From Ischnura elegans (taxonomy: Eukaryota; Arthropoda; Insecta; Odonata; Coenagrionidae): a stretch of DNA of 64,000 nt. The position numbers and the translations under genes are program-made. This document shows positions 24,401 to 36,816 of this stretch, piece by piece (the first letter of the stretch is position 1; every line of letters begins with the position of its first letter). The DNA is taken from positions 92,927,449 through 92,991,448 of the forward strand of contig NC_060257.1 in NCBI RefSeq assembly GCF_921293095.1. Reading direction: 5' to 3'. Below the pieces are notes generated by a model, which searched no databases, was not told the origin of the DNA, and saw nothing but the letters and a program-made list of their open reading frames with translations.

Positions 24401-27400
24401 CATCTCCAATAGAAAAAATAAACGTTATCGCCAAATATCGATCAACCAACCATAAAATCCCTATTTATTTACCGATTCTTATCGAATAACTTTAAAATTG
24501 TGTTTTTTTTGTATAGTTTTACGATGCAGAATTTAAATCACTTGGAGAACAAACCTAAGAAATCACAAATAAACATCTCCAATAAAAAAAATAAACATTA
24601 TCTCCAAATATAGAGCCACCAACCATACCATCCCTATTTATTTTCCGATTCGTATCGAATAACTTTTAGAATGTGTGTTTTTATGCATGGAATAACGGTG
24701 CAGAATTTATGTGACTTTGAGGGGATACTTTAGACATCACAATCAAACATTTCCATTGGATAAAATAAACGTTATCGCCAAATATTGATCCACCAACCAT
24801 AAAATCAATATTTATTTACCGATTGTTATCTAATAATTTTTAAATGTGTTTTTTTAAATGGTTTTATGATGCATAATTGAATTGACTTGGAGTATATACT
24901 TCGGAAATCATAATAAACATCTCCAATAGAAAAAATGATCGTTACCGCCATAAATTTAGCCACCAAACATAAATTCCCTATTTATTAACCGATTCTTATC
25001 GAATAACTTTTTAAAAGTGTTCTTTTATGTATGGTTTTACGATGTAGAATTAATTTGACTTGGAGGACATACTTTGGAAATCACAATCAAATATTTCCAA
25101 CAGAAAAAAGAAACGTTACAGCCAAATATTGAACCACCAATTATAAAATCCCTATTTTTTAACATTATTTAATCTATCGAATAACATTTAAAATGTGTGT
25201 TCTTATGTATGGTTTTACGATGCATAATTGACTTTGAGGTCATTCTTTGGAAATATCAATCAAACATCTCCAAAAGAAAAATAAACGTTATCGCCAAATA
25301 TTGAGCCACCAACCATGAAATCCATATTAATTTCCCGATTCTTATCGAATAAATTTGAAAAAGTGTGCTTGTATGCATGGTTTTACGATGCAAAATATAA
25401 TTGTTTTGGAGGACATACATCGGAAATCACAATCAAACATCTCCAATAGAATAAATAAACGTTATCGCCAAATATTGAGCCTCCAACCATAAAATCCCTT
25501 TTATTAACCGATTCTTATCGAAAAACATTTCAAATATGGATGATTTTTATGAATGGTTTTACGATGAATTATATAATTGTTATGGAGGCCATACTTCGAA
25601 AATCAAAATTAAACATCTCCAATTTAATGTTTTTGTATGTATGGTTTTGAGATTCAGAATTCAAATCACTTGGAGGACATACCATAGAAATCACATTTTA
25701 AAATCTGCGATAAAAAAATAAACAATATCACCAACCATTAAATCCTTATTTATTAACCGAATCTTAGCGTATAACTTTTAAAATGTGTTTTTATGTATGA
25801 TTTTACGATGCAGACTTCGAATCACTTGGAGGACATACCATTGAAATCATAATATATCATCTCCAATAAAAAAATAAACGTCATCGCCAAATATTGAGCC
25901 ACCAACCATAATATCCCTATTTATCAACCGATTAGATTCGAATAACTTTTAAAATGTGTGTTTTTTAGTATGGTTTTACGATGCGGAATTTGATTGACAG
26001 GTAGGACATTCTTTGGAAATCACAATCAAACATCTCCAATAAAAAAATTAATCGGTATCGCTAAATTTTGAGCCACCAATCATAAAATTCCTTATTTATT
26101 AACAAATACATATCGAATTACTTTTAAAATGTGTGTTTTTATGTGTGGTTATACGATGCAGAATTTAATTGACTTGGAGGACATACTTCGGAAATCAAAA
26201 ACAAACATCTCCAAAAGAAAAAGCAAACGTTATCGCCAAATATTGAGCCACCAACTATAAAATCCCTATTTATTAACGATTCGTATAGAATAGCATTTAA
26301 AATGTTTGTTTTTATATATGCATTGTCGATGCAGAATTTATTGACTTGGACGACATACTTTGGAAATTACAATCAAACGTCTCCAATAGAAAAAATAAAC
26401 GATATCGCCAAATATATCCACCAACCATAAAATCCCTATTTTTTAACCGATTCTTATCGAATAACTTTTAAAATGTGTGTTTTTATGTATGGTTGTAGGA
26501 GGCAGAATTTAAATCACTTGGAGGACATACTATAGAAATCACTATTTAACATCTACAATTAAAAAAATAAACGTTATCGCCAAATCTTGATCCACCAACC
26601 ATAATATACATATTTATAAACCGATTAGATTCGAATAACTTTTAAAATGTGTGTTTTTATGTATGGTTTTACGATGCAAAATATAATTGTTTTGTGACTT
26701 CGGAAATCAAAATCAAACATCTCCAAAAGAAAAAATAAACGTTATCGCCAAATATTGAGCCACCAACCATAAAATCCCTATTTATTAACCGATTCTTATC
26801 GAATAACTTTTAAAATAAGCGTTCATATTAATTTATTTCACGATGCAGAATATAACTGACTTGGAGAAAATACTTTTGAAATTACAGTCAAATATCTCCA
26901 ATAAAAAAAATAAACGTTATCGCTAAATATTGAGCCACCAACCATATAATCCATATTTATTAACCGATTATTTTCCAATAACTTCTAAAATGTGTTTTTA
27001 TGTATGGTTTTACGATGCAGAATTTAAATCACTTGAAGGACATACCATAGAAATCACAAGAAAATATCTGCAATAAAAAAATAAACGTCATCGCAAAATA
27101 TTGTTTCACCTTTCATAAAATCCCTATTTATTAACCAATTCGTATCGAATACCTTATAAAGTGTGTGATTTTGTGTATGGTTTTACGATGCCGAATTTAA
27201 TTGATTTAGAGGACATTATTTGGAATTCACAATCAAACATTTCCAATAGAAAAAATGAACGTAATCGCAAAATATAGAGCCACCAACCATTAAATCCCTA
27301 TTAATTAACCGATTCGTATCGAATAACTTTTAAAAAGTGTGCTTGTATGCATGGTTTTACGATGCCGAATTTAAATCTCTTGGAGGACATGCCATAGAAA

Positions 27401-27862
27401 TCACAATTAAACATATGCAATAAAAAAATTAACGTTATCGCCAAATATTGAGCAACCAACCATAGAATCCCTATTTATTAACCGATTCTTATCGAATAAC
27501 TTTTAAAATGAGTGTTCCTATTAATTGGTTTCACGATGCAGAATATAACTGACTTGGAGGACATACTTTGGAAATTACAATCAAATATCTCCAAAAGAAA
27601 AAAATAAACGTTATCGTAAAATATTGAGCCACCAACCATAAAATCCCTATTTATTAAATGATTCTTATAGAATAACTTTTAATAAGTGTGTTTTTATGTA
27701 TGGTTTTACGATGCAAAATTTATTGACTTGGACGACGTACTTTGGAAATCACAATCAAGCATCTTCGATAAATAAAATAGACGTCATCGCAAAATATTGT
27801 TCCACCGGCCGTAACATCCCTATTTATTAACCGATTCTTATCGAATAACTTTTAAAATGTGT
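21498..27862. repeat. Satellite array, segment 2 (main block, about 37 monomers)
   Basis: Continues the same monomer as segment 1, head to tail, for about 6.4 kb. Copies differ by many substitutions and small indels. A multi-monomer block at about 22,025-23,370 is closely repeated at about 24,272-25,620, an offset near 2.25 kb. This shows a higher-order duplication inside an otherwise old array. Confidence 0.93.
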
Positions 27863-27898
27863 TTTGATTAGTGTTGCCGCGAGACTCGAGACTTTCTC

Positions 27899-27948
27899 GT
27901 CTCGTCTCGAGTCTCGTCTCGTTTTCGAGACGAGACTCGAGACGAGAC
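27899..27948. repeat. Perfect 23-bp GAGAC palindrome with TTTT loop
   Basis: Arms at 27,899-27,921 and 27,926-27,948 are exact reverse complements made of TCTCG and CGAGA units. A transcript would form a stable hairpin. Further GAGAC units continue to about 28,035. Confidence 0.85.
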
Positions 27949-28035
27949 CGTAGGGTAGAATTCGAGACGAGACTCGAGACGAGACCACCTTTTGACGAGA
28001 CGAGACGATACCACTTCCACAAGACTCTCGAAAGT

Positions 28036-29875
28036 CTCGAAATTTAGATACACGTCCTCAATTGATATTTGGTATAGTTTTATGCCTAGAGGTTTATAGG
28101 TTTATGCTTAAAACCATATCCTTCAGTTAGGACGAAACACATTTTACGTTATTCTTAAGCATTGTATTTTAAATACAGCTGAATAATAACTTTTCGATGG
28201 ATGATCAAATTATAAACTAGAATATTTGCTGAAAAACCAATTTCTGAATGCATGAGCGACACTTATGGAGCAAGTAAGGGAGTGTTAATGGCTGACTACT
28301 TTTCCTTATTGCCTGGGATAATTAATTTGGAAAATTGGAGCCTTATTTTAATGTAAAAAAGTTCTGGCTAAACTTTCGAGAGCCACAGCATTGTGTTACA
28401 AAAATGTATTACGTTGGGTGGTCAGCCCCTCGCTCGGTATCTTTTGCTTTGGGTATTTCCTGCATTTATTTCCTCTTGATTTCTTCAGTGTTGCAAGGTC
28501 TTTCTTCATTCTGCACTTGTGAAAGCATCGAAGTATCGTAAACAAAAGACTGCATTATACAAATATAAAATTAGGACGCATGACGAGACTTATTCCGCGT
28601 CGGTAAGCAATACTGCACAACATAATAGATCGTTACGAGAACGCCAGAAATCGTTTATGACTTTCGTAAATTGCTGTTTCCTTTTTCTTTCTACCGTTTT
28701 TTTTAGCAATTCATCAGAAAATTCACGTTAATATTACTTCAGTAATACGTATTACTGCGCCCTTCATTTCTAAATTTTTCCTAAGATGGCAACGACAATA
28801 TAATTTTTATTGCAGCTGAGAGGAATCCTAAATTACCTCTATTTCGATCGCTTCAACTCCATTGGTGAAAGGTTTTCACACGCCGTGCTAACTCCAAGTT
28901 ATGCATTGAGTAAGAAAAATATATAAAAATTCTAAAATTTTTACAATTAGTGAATTTCATGAGAGACATAAACGTGTTTATAATTATATTCATTAAAATT
29001 CATATATAGTTATTCAAGCTGAAATCCTCTGAGATCCTGCCAACTTCATTTTTTTCTTAACTATGAAGTCTGTGGTGCTGTCATCGGCACTAAAATCTCA
29101 GTAAGCTGAAGAGTCATGGTATCCTCAATTTTTCATCTCACTCATTTGAAGATACTCGGAGAAAATGAAAGTCGTGCCTCAGCATTTTATCTTTTCTGGG
29201 AGAAAAAATTCGAATCGGTTCATAATTGGTAGAGGGTATTTCGAGGTGGTATTAGTATATTCGTGTATTGCTATCTCATTACCCTATTGTAGTCCCATCT
29301 CTAAGGCCATGTCCGGAAACATTTGATCCGCATGTAATTGCAAAACAATGTGGCTAGCGCGGCTGTTAGCTAATAATTATTTCAATGTATTGCATATTGT
29401 AAGGACTTATGGAGAGAAAGTCGTACTTAATTTTTTACAATTTTAATAAATTTTTAAAATTGGCGGTGGAAAAATGTGTCGTACACAGTTATGCCACACT
29501 TGCCGGGAAAAGCCTGTGGCGGGGGGCAGGAGGCTGCTGTTGGCCGCACCGCGATGTACAGGGATAAATATAGTATCAATTATAAATGAAAATATTCGAA
29601 TTAAATATGACTTGCAAAGTAATTTTACGAGAATTTCAGCCAAAAAACCTTTTTCAAAATTATTACGTGTTTTGACTATGGCTACATGCTTGACTGTTTA
29701 TCACTATGGCCATAAAAGATTTTTTTAGCCACAGAAGGCAAGAAAATCAATGTTATTGAACCGTACAATGTATATATTTTTCTAACCTAAATAGAAATGT
29801 GACCTACACATTTAATTTTATTCGATCGCAGTATTTTAGGCATAGCTAATTCCGATTCTAGAAATGTAAAAACTA
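28036..29875. other. Gene-free part of the 3.1-kb insertion
   Basis: AT-rich, no gene recognised. A GC-richer patch at about 29,490-29,560 looks like a fragment of a dispersed repeat, but has no partner in the window. Confidence 0.4.
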
Positions 29876-30249
29876 CTATGTCTTTACATGAGACAAGTGT
29901 AAAATTATTTTTACACACATAAATACAGCAGAAATTAAAATGACAAAAGCTTTCTCGGGCACCAAGTGAGTGGTTGTTGTATAAGTAGCCAAAGTTTGCG
30001 TCGGATTGCCACCGTCGGGTGTTTGAATAAGAAGACGTTCTGCTGACAGTGTCTTTTTCTTGTCTGAGAGATCTTCAAATTTATCATTCGCTAGGAAAAC
30101 ACCAAAAATTAAAACGTATGCCCCGAAATCGTTTGTATGACGTTGCCTTTGACAACTACATCGCTATCACCGTTCAACAGTTCGATAATTGAGCCTCTGA
30201 TGAAGTTTTCCGTTGGGTTTTCGTATAAATGCCTGTGAATGACTTTTTC
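29876..30249 (-). pseudogene. Unidentified degenerate coding-like region
   Basis: Two open stretches on the minus strand meet with a single frame change near 30,125. The upstream one (about 30,249-30,110) reads RGSIIELLNGDSDVVVKGN. The downstream one (about 30,135-29,876, no ATG needed) reads FEDLSDKKKTLSAERLL then QTPDGGNPTQTLATY and stops at TAG. The amino acid make-up is unlike the AT-rich noise around it, and the two parts look like one former protein of more than 110 residues. I do not recognise the family. It lies inside the 3.1-kb insertion, so it may be a relic of that element's gene. Confidence 0.35.
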
Positions 30250-30259
30250 AGTGTAATTG

Positions 30260-30959
30260 TCCTGTATAATAATCTAATTTTCGGAAACACCGGATAATTT
30301 TAATAGATTAATACGAACGTTTATTTTCAACTTATTAACAAATTTTATAAATTATGAATGTACCAGTGTACCGGTATTTTTTCGCCGGTACAAACGAGGG
30401 AGTACTATTATTGCTATTTAACCCCTCAAGCGTGACTTTAAATTCCCGTGGTCGTTCCGTTGCGTGGTCGTTCCTAAGCGTGAAAGACACACTGTATGAG
30501 TTTGAAAGTTTCATTAGGTATTCCTATCTCTTAATCTTCCATATATGTACTTTCAGTGAGTATATATGTGAGACATATCTGTCTGATTTCGTTCTGTGCC
30601 TCTTAATTGCCTCTGTTTGTGTGGTCGACTTTTTTTAGAATATTTTTTCCAGCTGATGCCAGGATGCTTCCTCTAGGAGCGGCGACTGGTGGACGCCCAT
30701 GGAAGATAGTCTACCACTTACGCTCCGATTTATGTGCTTTCTTAGCGATTGTATGTTCAATGTGGGGACGCTGAATGCCTTCCTCTGTGGTTCATTATCA
30801 TCTCATCTTCTGTCTCATCTTTTCCTTTCTCTTTCATCGTGGCAATGATAGTGAAGGCTTGGACCGTCCAGGCATTGTCACTCAATAGTTCTCGGAACCT
30901 CGAAGACCTGTCAGCATCTGGTATCTTATTTATGACGTTGGAAGCTGAGGATTGGAGTT
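30260..30959. other. Gene-free stretch before the last satellite block
   Basis: Contains short chance frames only. No signature seen. Confidence 0.4.
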
Positions 30960-31925
30960 TATGAAATCCCTATTTATTAACCAGTTTTTATCGAATAACT
31001 TTTAAAATGTGTATATTTATGCATGGAACCACGGTGCAGAATTTAATTGACTTTCAGGACATACTATGAAAATCACAATCAAACATCTCCAATTAAAAAA
31101 TAAACGTTATCGCCAAATATTGAGCCACCAACCATGAAATCCCTATTTATTAACCAGTTTTTATCGAATAACTTTTAAAATGTGTATATTTATGCATGGA
31201 ACCACGGTGCAGAATTTAATTGACTTTCAGGACATACTAAGAAAATCACAATCAAACATCTCCAATTAAAAAATAAACGTTATCGCCAAATATTGAGCCA
31301 CCAAGCATGAAATCCCTATTTATTAACCAGTTTTTATCGAATAACTTTTAAAATGTGTATATTTATGCATGGAACCACGGTGCAGAATTTAATTGACTTT
31401 CAGGACATACTATGAAAATCACAATCAAACATCTCCAATTAAAAAATAAACGTTATCGCCAAATATTGAGCCACCAACCATGAAATCCCTATTTATTAAC
31501 CAGTTTTTATCGAATAACTTTTAAAATGTGTATATTTATGCATGGAACCACGGTGCAGAATTTAATTGACTTTCAGGACATACTATGAAAATCACAATCA
31601 AACATCTCCAATTAAAAAATAAACGTTATCGCCAAATATTGAGCCACCAACCATGAAATCCCTATTTATTAACCAGTTTTTATCGAATAACTTTTAAAAT
31701 GTGTATTGTTATGCATGGAACCACGGTGCAGAATTTAATTGACTTTCAGGACGTACTATGAAAATCACAATCAAAAATGTCCAATAAAAAAAAAAACGTT
31801 GTCGCCAAATATTGAGCCACCAAGCATGAAATCCCTATTTATTAACCAGTTTTTATCGAATAACTTTTAAAATGTGTATTTTTATGCATGGAACCACGGT
31901 GCAGAATTTAATTGACTTGGGGGAC
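30960..31925. repeat. Satellite array, segment 3: nearly identical 173-bp monomers
   Basis: CCCTATTTATTAACCAG recurs at 30,968, 31,141, 31,314, 31,487, 31,660 and 31,833, always 173 bases apart. The copies differ at only a few positions, in contrast to segments 1 and 2. It belongs to the same satellite family, with its own diagnostic changes (ACCAGTTTTTATCG, GTGTATATTTATGCATGG, TTTCAGGACATACTATG). Confidence 0.95.
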
Positions 31926-31929
31926 ATAT

Positions 31930-33240
31930 CAACTATCTTCCGAGGTTTTTTTCGTGCGAATCATTCCCGCCTTTATTCATCTCCTGTCTTCCGCTTCCTT
32001 TGCAATTTAATTTTTTTTCCATTACGTTCCTTTTCCCTTTCCAAATGCTTCCTTTTTCGTTTATATAAAGTTCATTTCCCCCTCGATGCGGTTCTAGTCT
32101 CCGACTTCCTTGTCTCAATTTACGGTGTTTTCCATTCCCATTCCGTTTTTTGATGATTCCATATGGTTCATGTTCAGTTTCGATACGGTTCACTTCCCTC
32201 TCTTTATGGCTTCTTTCTTCCGCTTTCTTCTTACATTTTACGGTTTTTTTCCGCATCCATACCGTTCCTTTTACGTTTCAATTGCATCCCTTTTCCCTTT
32301 CCATACAGTTCTTTTTTCGCTTCTATTTGTGTCATTTTCCGTTATCATTAGGTTTATTTTTCGTTTCTATTAGGTTCATTTTTCCGATTCCAAACGGTTT
32401 ATCCACACTGTTTAAATCCGCCACGTAACGGCTACTGTCTCCCACTCCCTTTTCTCATTTACGGTTTATTCCGTTTCCATACACTTTCCTTTCCATTACA
32501 AAACGGTTCATTTTCCGTTTCGATACGTACCTATCAATTTCCGTTTACATACGATTTATTTTCCGTATCGATAAGGATCATTTCCGCCTCGTTACGGCTC
32601 TAGTCTTCCATTTCCTTATCTCAATATACAGTTTTTCCGTTTCCATACCTTAGCTTTTCCTGTTCCATACGGTTCATTTGCTGTTTCGAAACTGTTCATT
32701 TTCCTTCTCATTACGGTTCATTTCCATTTTCCTTACGGTTTATTTTTCGCTTCCTTTCGGTGCAATCTGCCTCGATACGGCTCCTGTCATACGCTTTCTT
32801 ATCTAAATTTATGTCCTTCTCTGTTTTCCTTTTTGCATACCTTTGCTCTTCCCTTTCCTTTCGATTCATTTTCCGTTTCGATACGGTTTATTTTCAATTA
32901 CCATACGGTTCATTTTCGTTTCCATACGGCTCATTTTCCGTTTCAGTGCGTTCATTTTCCGTTTCCATTTTCCATATCTCTACCGTTTATATTTCACTTC
33001 CATACAGACCATTTCAGCCTCGTTATGTTTCTTGTCTTGCACTTCCTTGTCTTAATTTACGGTTTTTTTTCGTTTATAATACGGTTCATTTTCCTTTTCC
33101 ATATGGTTCATTTTTCCGTTTTTACTGCTCTAATCTTCCGCATCCTCGTCTCAATTTACATTTCTTTCCATTTCCATGCCTATCCTTTCCCATTTCCTTA
33201 TGGTTCATTTTCCGTTTTTATAGGATTCATTTTCCATCCT
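31930..33240. repeat. Degenerate pyrimidine-rich repeat (TTTTCCGTTTC-ATACGGTT units)
   Basis: Irregular copies of a roughly 20-24-bp unit with TTCATTTTCCGTTTC and CATACGGTTCATTTTC. The pattern keeps frames open on both strands (Phe/Pro/Ser/Tyr-rich or Lys/Glu/Arg-rich). These frames are by-products of the repeat and are not annotated as genes. Confidence 0.8.
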
Positions 33241-34026
33241 AATGGGGTGGGATATGAAAATTATGCATTATAAAAATAAAATCCGCCTATTATGCAAATG
33301 CGTAACCACTGATTCTATTTTATACATAACTAGCTGAACCGGCGAACTTCGTACCGCCTAACAATCAATGAACTTACAGTTTAGTTACACCATTTATAAA
33401 TTAAGAGCGGCTTTATCGTTTTTAATCATGTTAAATTTATTATAATAAAATAAGGATACAAATTCAATAAAACTACGTAAATGAGTACAAAAATTACTTG
33501 TCAGAAAGACGTTTTCTTTTCTGAATCTACATAGGGTGGATCGGAGCACGTTTACACAGTTTTTTTTTAATGAATTTTCTTACGTTTTAGCTTAAGAAAT
33601 TTTGGGCATTGTGGTTTTATAAAGCAGTTAATGAAATAAAAATTATATGGATTCAGTAGTTGGCTATTTGTGTTATTAACCGTAAAATTTTTTTTTAGTT
33701 CCAAGTCTGTTGCGTAAACTAGGCCCGTTCACGGGGCACGTTAACACAACGCCAGACCGACGCTAGACTGATGCTCAAAATCATGTAAGAAAAGCTCCTA
33801 CGAAGCAGCATTCATATCAAATGACTTAAGGTGCGCCAGTTATTGTATCTCCGTTTGGAAAAAATGCACTGCGAAAACGTGCTGCATGCGTAAACGCACC
33901 ACGGTGTGCCCTACACATTCGGGTTTAATGTCTTGCGTCACGCACCTTCTGATAAACAACAGTTCTTGTTTTGTTATCAGGCACAAGATAAAGCGGATGA
34001 AGATAAATAAATATAGGGAAGCGAAG

Positions 34027-34115
34027 CAGTGACGCAGCGAGGGAGGTTTTTGGGGGTTAAAACCCCCCCAAGAGGTCAGAGAACTTTTTTAAAAAACTTT
34101 TGATACTAATATTAG
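34027..34115 (+). mobile_element. Fragment of the G/C-run MITE inside the Helitron
   Basis: CAGTGACGCAGCGAGGGAGG, then a GGGGGTTAAAACCCCCCC core and AGAGGTCAGAGAA. This matches one end of the elements at 37,267-37,563 and 58,552-58,855. Confidence 0.7.
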
Positions 34116-34404
34116 GGAAGGAAGAAATACAGAGGATGGTTTACCGACTCGTTAACAAACCACATTTAATTGACCATAAGAAACACAAAAACTGAAAGAC
34201 TGACCATGCGATTTGTTAATCGTTATCACGAATGCAACACGAATTGGAAATTGAATACGTTTAAGCTCAAAAGGGCTTATAAGTTGGTATCATGGAATGT
34301 TTGGAATGAGAACTTCCTCATCTTTGAATTTTACTTTGAGTAAAGTCGCATGAATCACATTCATTATCAATTTTTTTAATCACCAAACGCATTCCGTTGG
34401 ATAG

Positions 34405-34760
34405 TTATGGTTGGTTTAGGATTCGAAAGATCATGAACACAGAGCCTACATTTAGCTGTAAATCGTGGCTTGGTAAGCCAGGTACGTCCAAGGACTTAGA
34501 ATATTCAGATAGATAGTTGGTGATTTCGTCTTCGTTAGTTACACAGTTAAAAGATTTGAATTCATGCAGAGTACCAACTATTTGATCCTGATTTATCAAG
34601 TTTGAGTAATCACATGCACATCTTCGTTCTAGGACGTCAAAATTGTTCGCTCAATAAACCATTTTTGATTTTTGTGCTGATCAATCATATTCTGGAACAC
34701 TTTGTTGATGAGCTCACCTTCCGATTAAACTAATTTGCAAAGTTCCTCGACAGGAACACG
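34405..34760 (-). pseudogene. Helitron helicase (Pif1-like) C-terminal relic
   Basis: Minus-strand peptide segments match the end of the Helitron Rep/helicase. WFIERTILTS, a stop, then NEDVHVI (about 34,690-34,620) corresponds to the WLxERAILAPxNxxVxxIN motif. LDVPGLPSHDLQLNVGSVF (about 34,490-34,430) corresponds to the GLPPHxLxLKVGxPVMLLRNL motif. At least two in-frame stops and a frame change are present and the Rep domain is missing, so this is a nonautonomous, decayed copy. Confidence 0.8.
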
Positions 34761-35271
34761 GACATTACCGTCTGTCAATAATTGCTTGGAGATTTGTTTA
34801 CAAACACGGTAGTGAAGAGTCAACTAGAGCTGGGCTTTCAATTAGCTCGAATTAAATTTTGTAAATAAAATTTCAATATTTTTAATATATATAGTAATTA
34901 GAATGTTATATTGCTACAAAGTTCGGTTATTAAATTGGTAAAAACAAAAAAAAATAATTTAATTTGCAGTTTTGACAGACTTATCAATTGTTGTTGCGTT
35001 ACTAACTCCTAAAAACATCACTAAGAAAGAGATGAATTTTTTGTGAAATTATCCTTTTTTAATGTCCTATATGTTATCCGGGGCTGAGACGAATCCAAAG
35101 AACCTAATATCATTAAAATTGGAGCAGCCGTTCTCGAGTTATAAGTGTTCTAAATAACATGATTTTCTACTTTCTTTTATATATATAGATACTAATCCTG
35201 CCTTTCTATGATTGACATAAGTTATAAATAAAATATAGGATGCCTTTTCACATAACTAGCATGGTTTGAGG

Positions 35272-35536
35272 CAGTGGCGTAGCCAGGAATTTCGTTCAGG
35301 CCGGATCCAAAATCAGGGGGGGAAATTGTTTTAAAACAGGGCACTGAGTACATAATGGGTTTTAAACTAATTTTAACCCTTTTTATTATCGAAAAACTTC
35401 ATTTGTTAAAGGAATGTTTTTTAAGTTCAACATTTTTCAACATTTTGTTTTCTTTTATGAAGGAAAATAATCGTGTTTTTATATTTCGGGGGGAGGTCTG
35501 GACCCCCCGGGACCCCGCCCCCTGGCTACGCCACTG
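35272..35536. mobile_element. hAT-type MITE (CAGTGGCGTAGCCAGG ends), copy 1
   Basis: 265 bp with inverted ends CAGTGGCGTAGCCAGG and CCTGGCTACGCCACTG, a perfect 16-bp match. Flanks GTTTGAGG and GTTGAGGA resemble a slightly altered 8-bp target duplication. Copy 2 lies at 42,579-42,842 in inverse orientation. Confidence 0.85.
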
Positions 35537-36810
35537 GTTGAGGATGATGAACAATGCAATGTCACCAGAGAGGTCATGTTTCACGAATTAGAAATTCCAA
35601 CAAATATTTTATACTATCACCATAGATCCACTTCAAATCAATGTGGATTCCACGTTGGTCCAGTCACTCAATATCCACCGCCACCACGTATATCCACAAA
35701 TCAACGTGGCTTCTACATTGGTTCCACGTTGACCCCACTGCATCCATATCCCACTGGGCTCTCTTGCCAACCAAGTAGGTTTTTGTTTTGCGCACATTTG
35801 AAAACTTTTCTTGCTGTTTGAAATTTTAATAATCATTATTGCTGTTGGGTATAAAATACAATATATGAGACAACCACTTAATGGTTGTACTTAAAATTTA
35901 AATCAATTGCAAAATTTCTCTCTAGCAAAGCTAAAGAGTCTAAAATAATATTAAAGGATAAAAATTACATTTTTATAAAAACCACGTTTTGTTTAAAAGA
36001 AGAAAATTCCTACTGCCTACTGAAATTCCTACTGAAAACTGCCTACGGCTCCTTAACCTGGATCCGCCCAAAACTTTTTTGGGATTGATAATTGATATTA
36101 TAGGGGAATGCTAAGGATCTCATTTTTACTACATTCGAAAATATTACATTGATCGGTGGTGTAGTTTCCGAGATACAGGCTGTGACACATATGTCACATT
36201 GAACGGATCTGTTGTCTTTTGGTGCAAGGTAATATTTACCCAGAAAAAGCAAATATTTTTCGCATTTGAGCTGCAGAGTTCATTTAAATGATAAAAAACA
36301 CCAGAAAAACATATTTATTTTGTACATACATTATTTTTGTACACTATTTTCAAGCTTTAAATTTAAAGTAAATTATTGAAAATTTAGCAATAATTTTCAG
36401 AGTTCCATGACCCGGATTCATAAATTTTTTGATGGGAAGATATGTTTTAAGGTCTGCAAATTTTTTGGATTTTTTCAATGTTATTCCACAAATGTGGGGT
36501 ATATTTAAATACATAATGTTTATATTATAAACTTGTCAAATACACATCAAGTAAAATTATTTTTTATTTATTCAAAGTTTTCATCAGGAGTGTTATGAAA
36601 ATACAGAACCTTGAATTGGCACAATCAATGGATTTGTTGAAGGTACATTTAAATAATATTTTTACATGGCTAGTAGGTAAAACAGTTGAAAATGCATTCC
36701 CCCAATTTTGGAAAATAAATAGGATAACTACATATGTATTTGAAAAATATTCTCACAACACATAGGAGTGTAATATAGTATAAAAATGAAATTTGAATCA
36801 ATTTGTTTCA
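35537..36810. other. Gene-free stretch
   Basis: AT-rich. At about 35,630-35,770 there are spaced copies of CACGTTGG/AACGTGG-type motifs, a small degenerate repeat. No gene signature seen. Confidence 0.45.
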
Positions 36811-36816
36811 AATAAA

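Larger units (their letters stand above)
27868..30959. mobile_element. 3.1-kb insertion in the satellite, led by the GAGAC repeat
   Basis: Starts with AGTGTTGCCGCGAGACT, as at 6288, directly after satellite sequence. Satellite resumes at about 30,962 with AAATCCCTATTTATTAACC. The first 160 bases are GAGAC/GTCTC units; the rest is AT-rich DNA without a recognised transposase. The matching right terminus was not identified, so more than one insertion may be present. Confidence 0.5.
33330..35189 (-). mobile_element. Helitron, 1.86 kb, minus orientation
   Basis: Read on the minus strand it starts TCTATATATATAAAAG (from 35,189) and ends CTAG at 33,333-33,330. It sits between A (35,190) and T (33,329), the normal Helitron target. 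A hairpin with the stem GGCG/CGCC (33,341-33,344 with 33,355-33,358) lies 7 bases before the CTAG. A helicase relic is inside. A fragment of the G/C-run MITE family is nested at about 34,027-34,115. Confidence 0.85.

Noticed and set aside
31872..33273. Several overlapping open frames rich in Phe and Ser
   Set aside because: They arise from the degenerate pyrimidine-rich repeat and are open on both strands.
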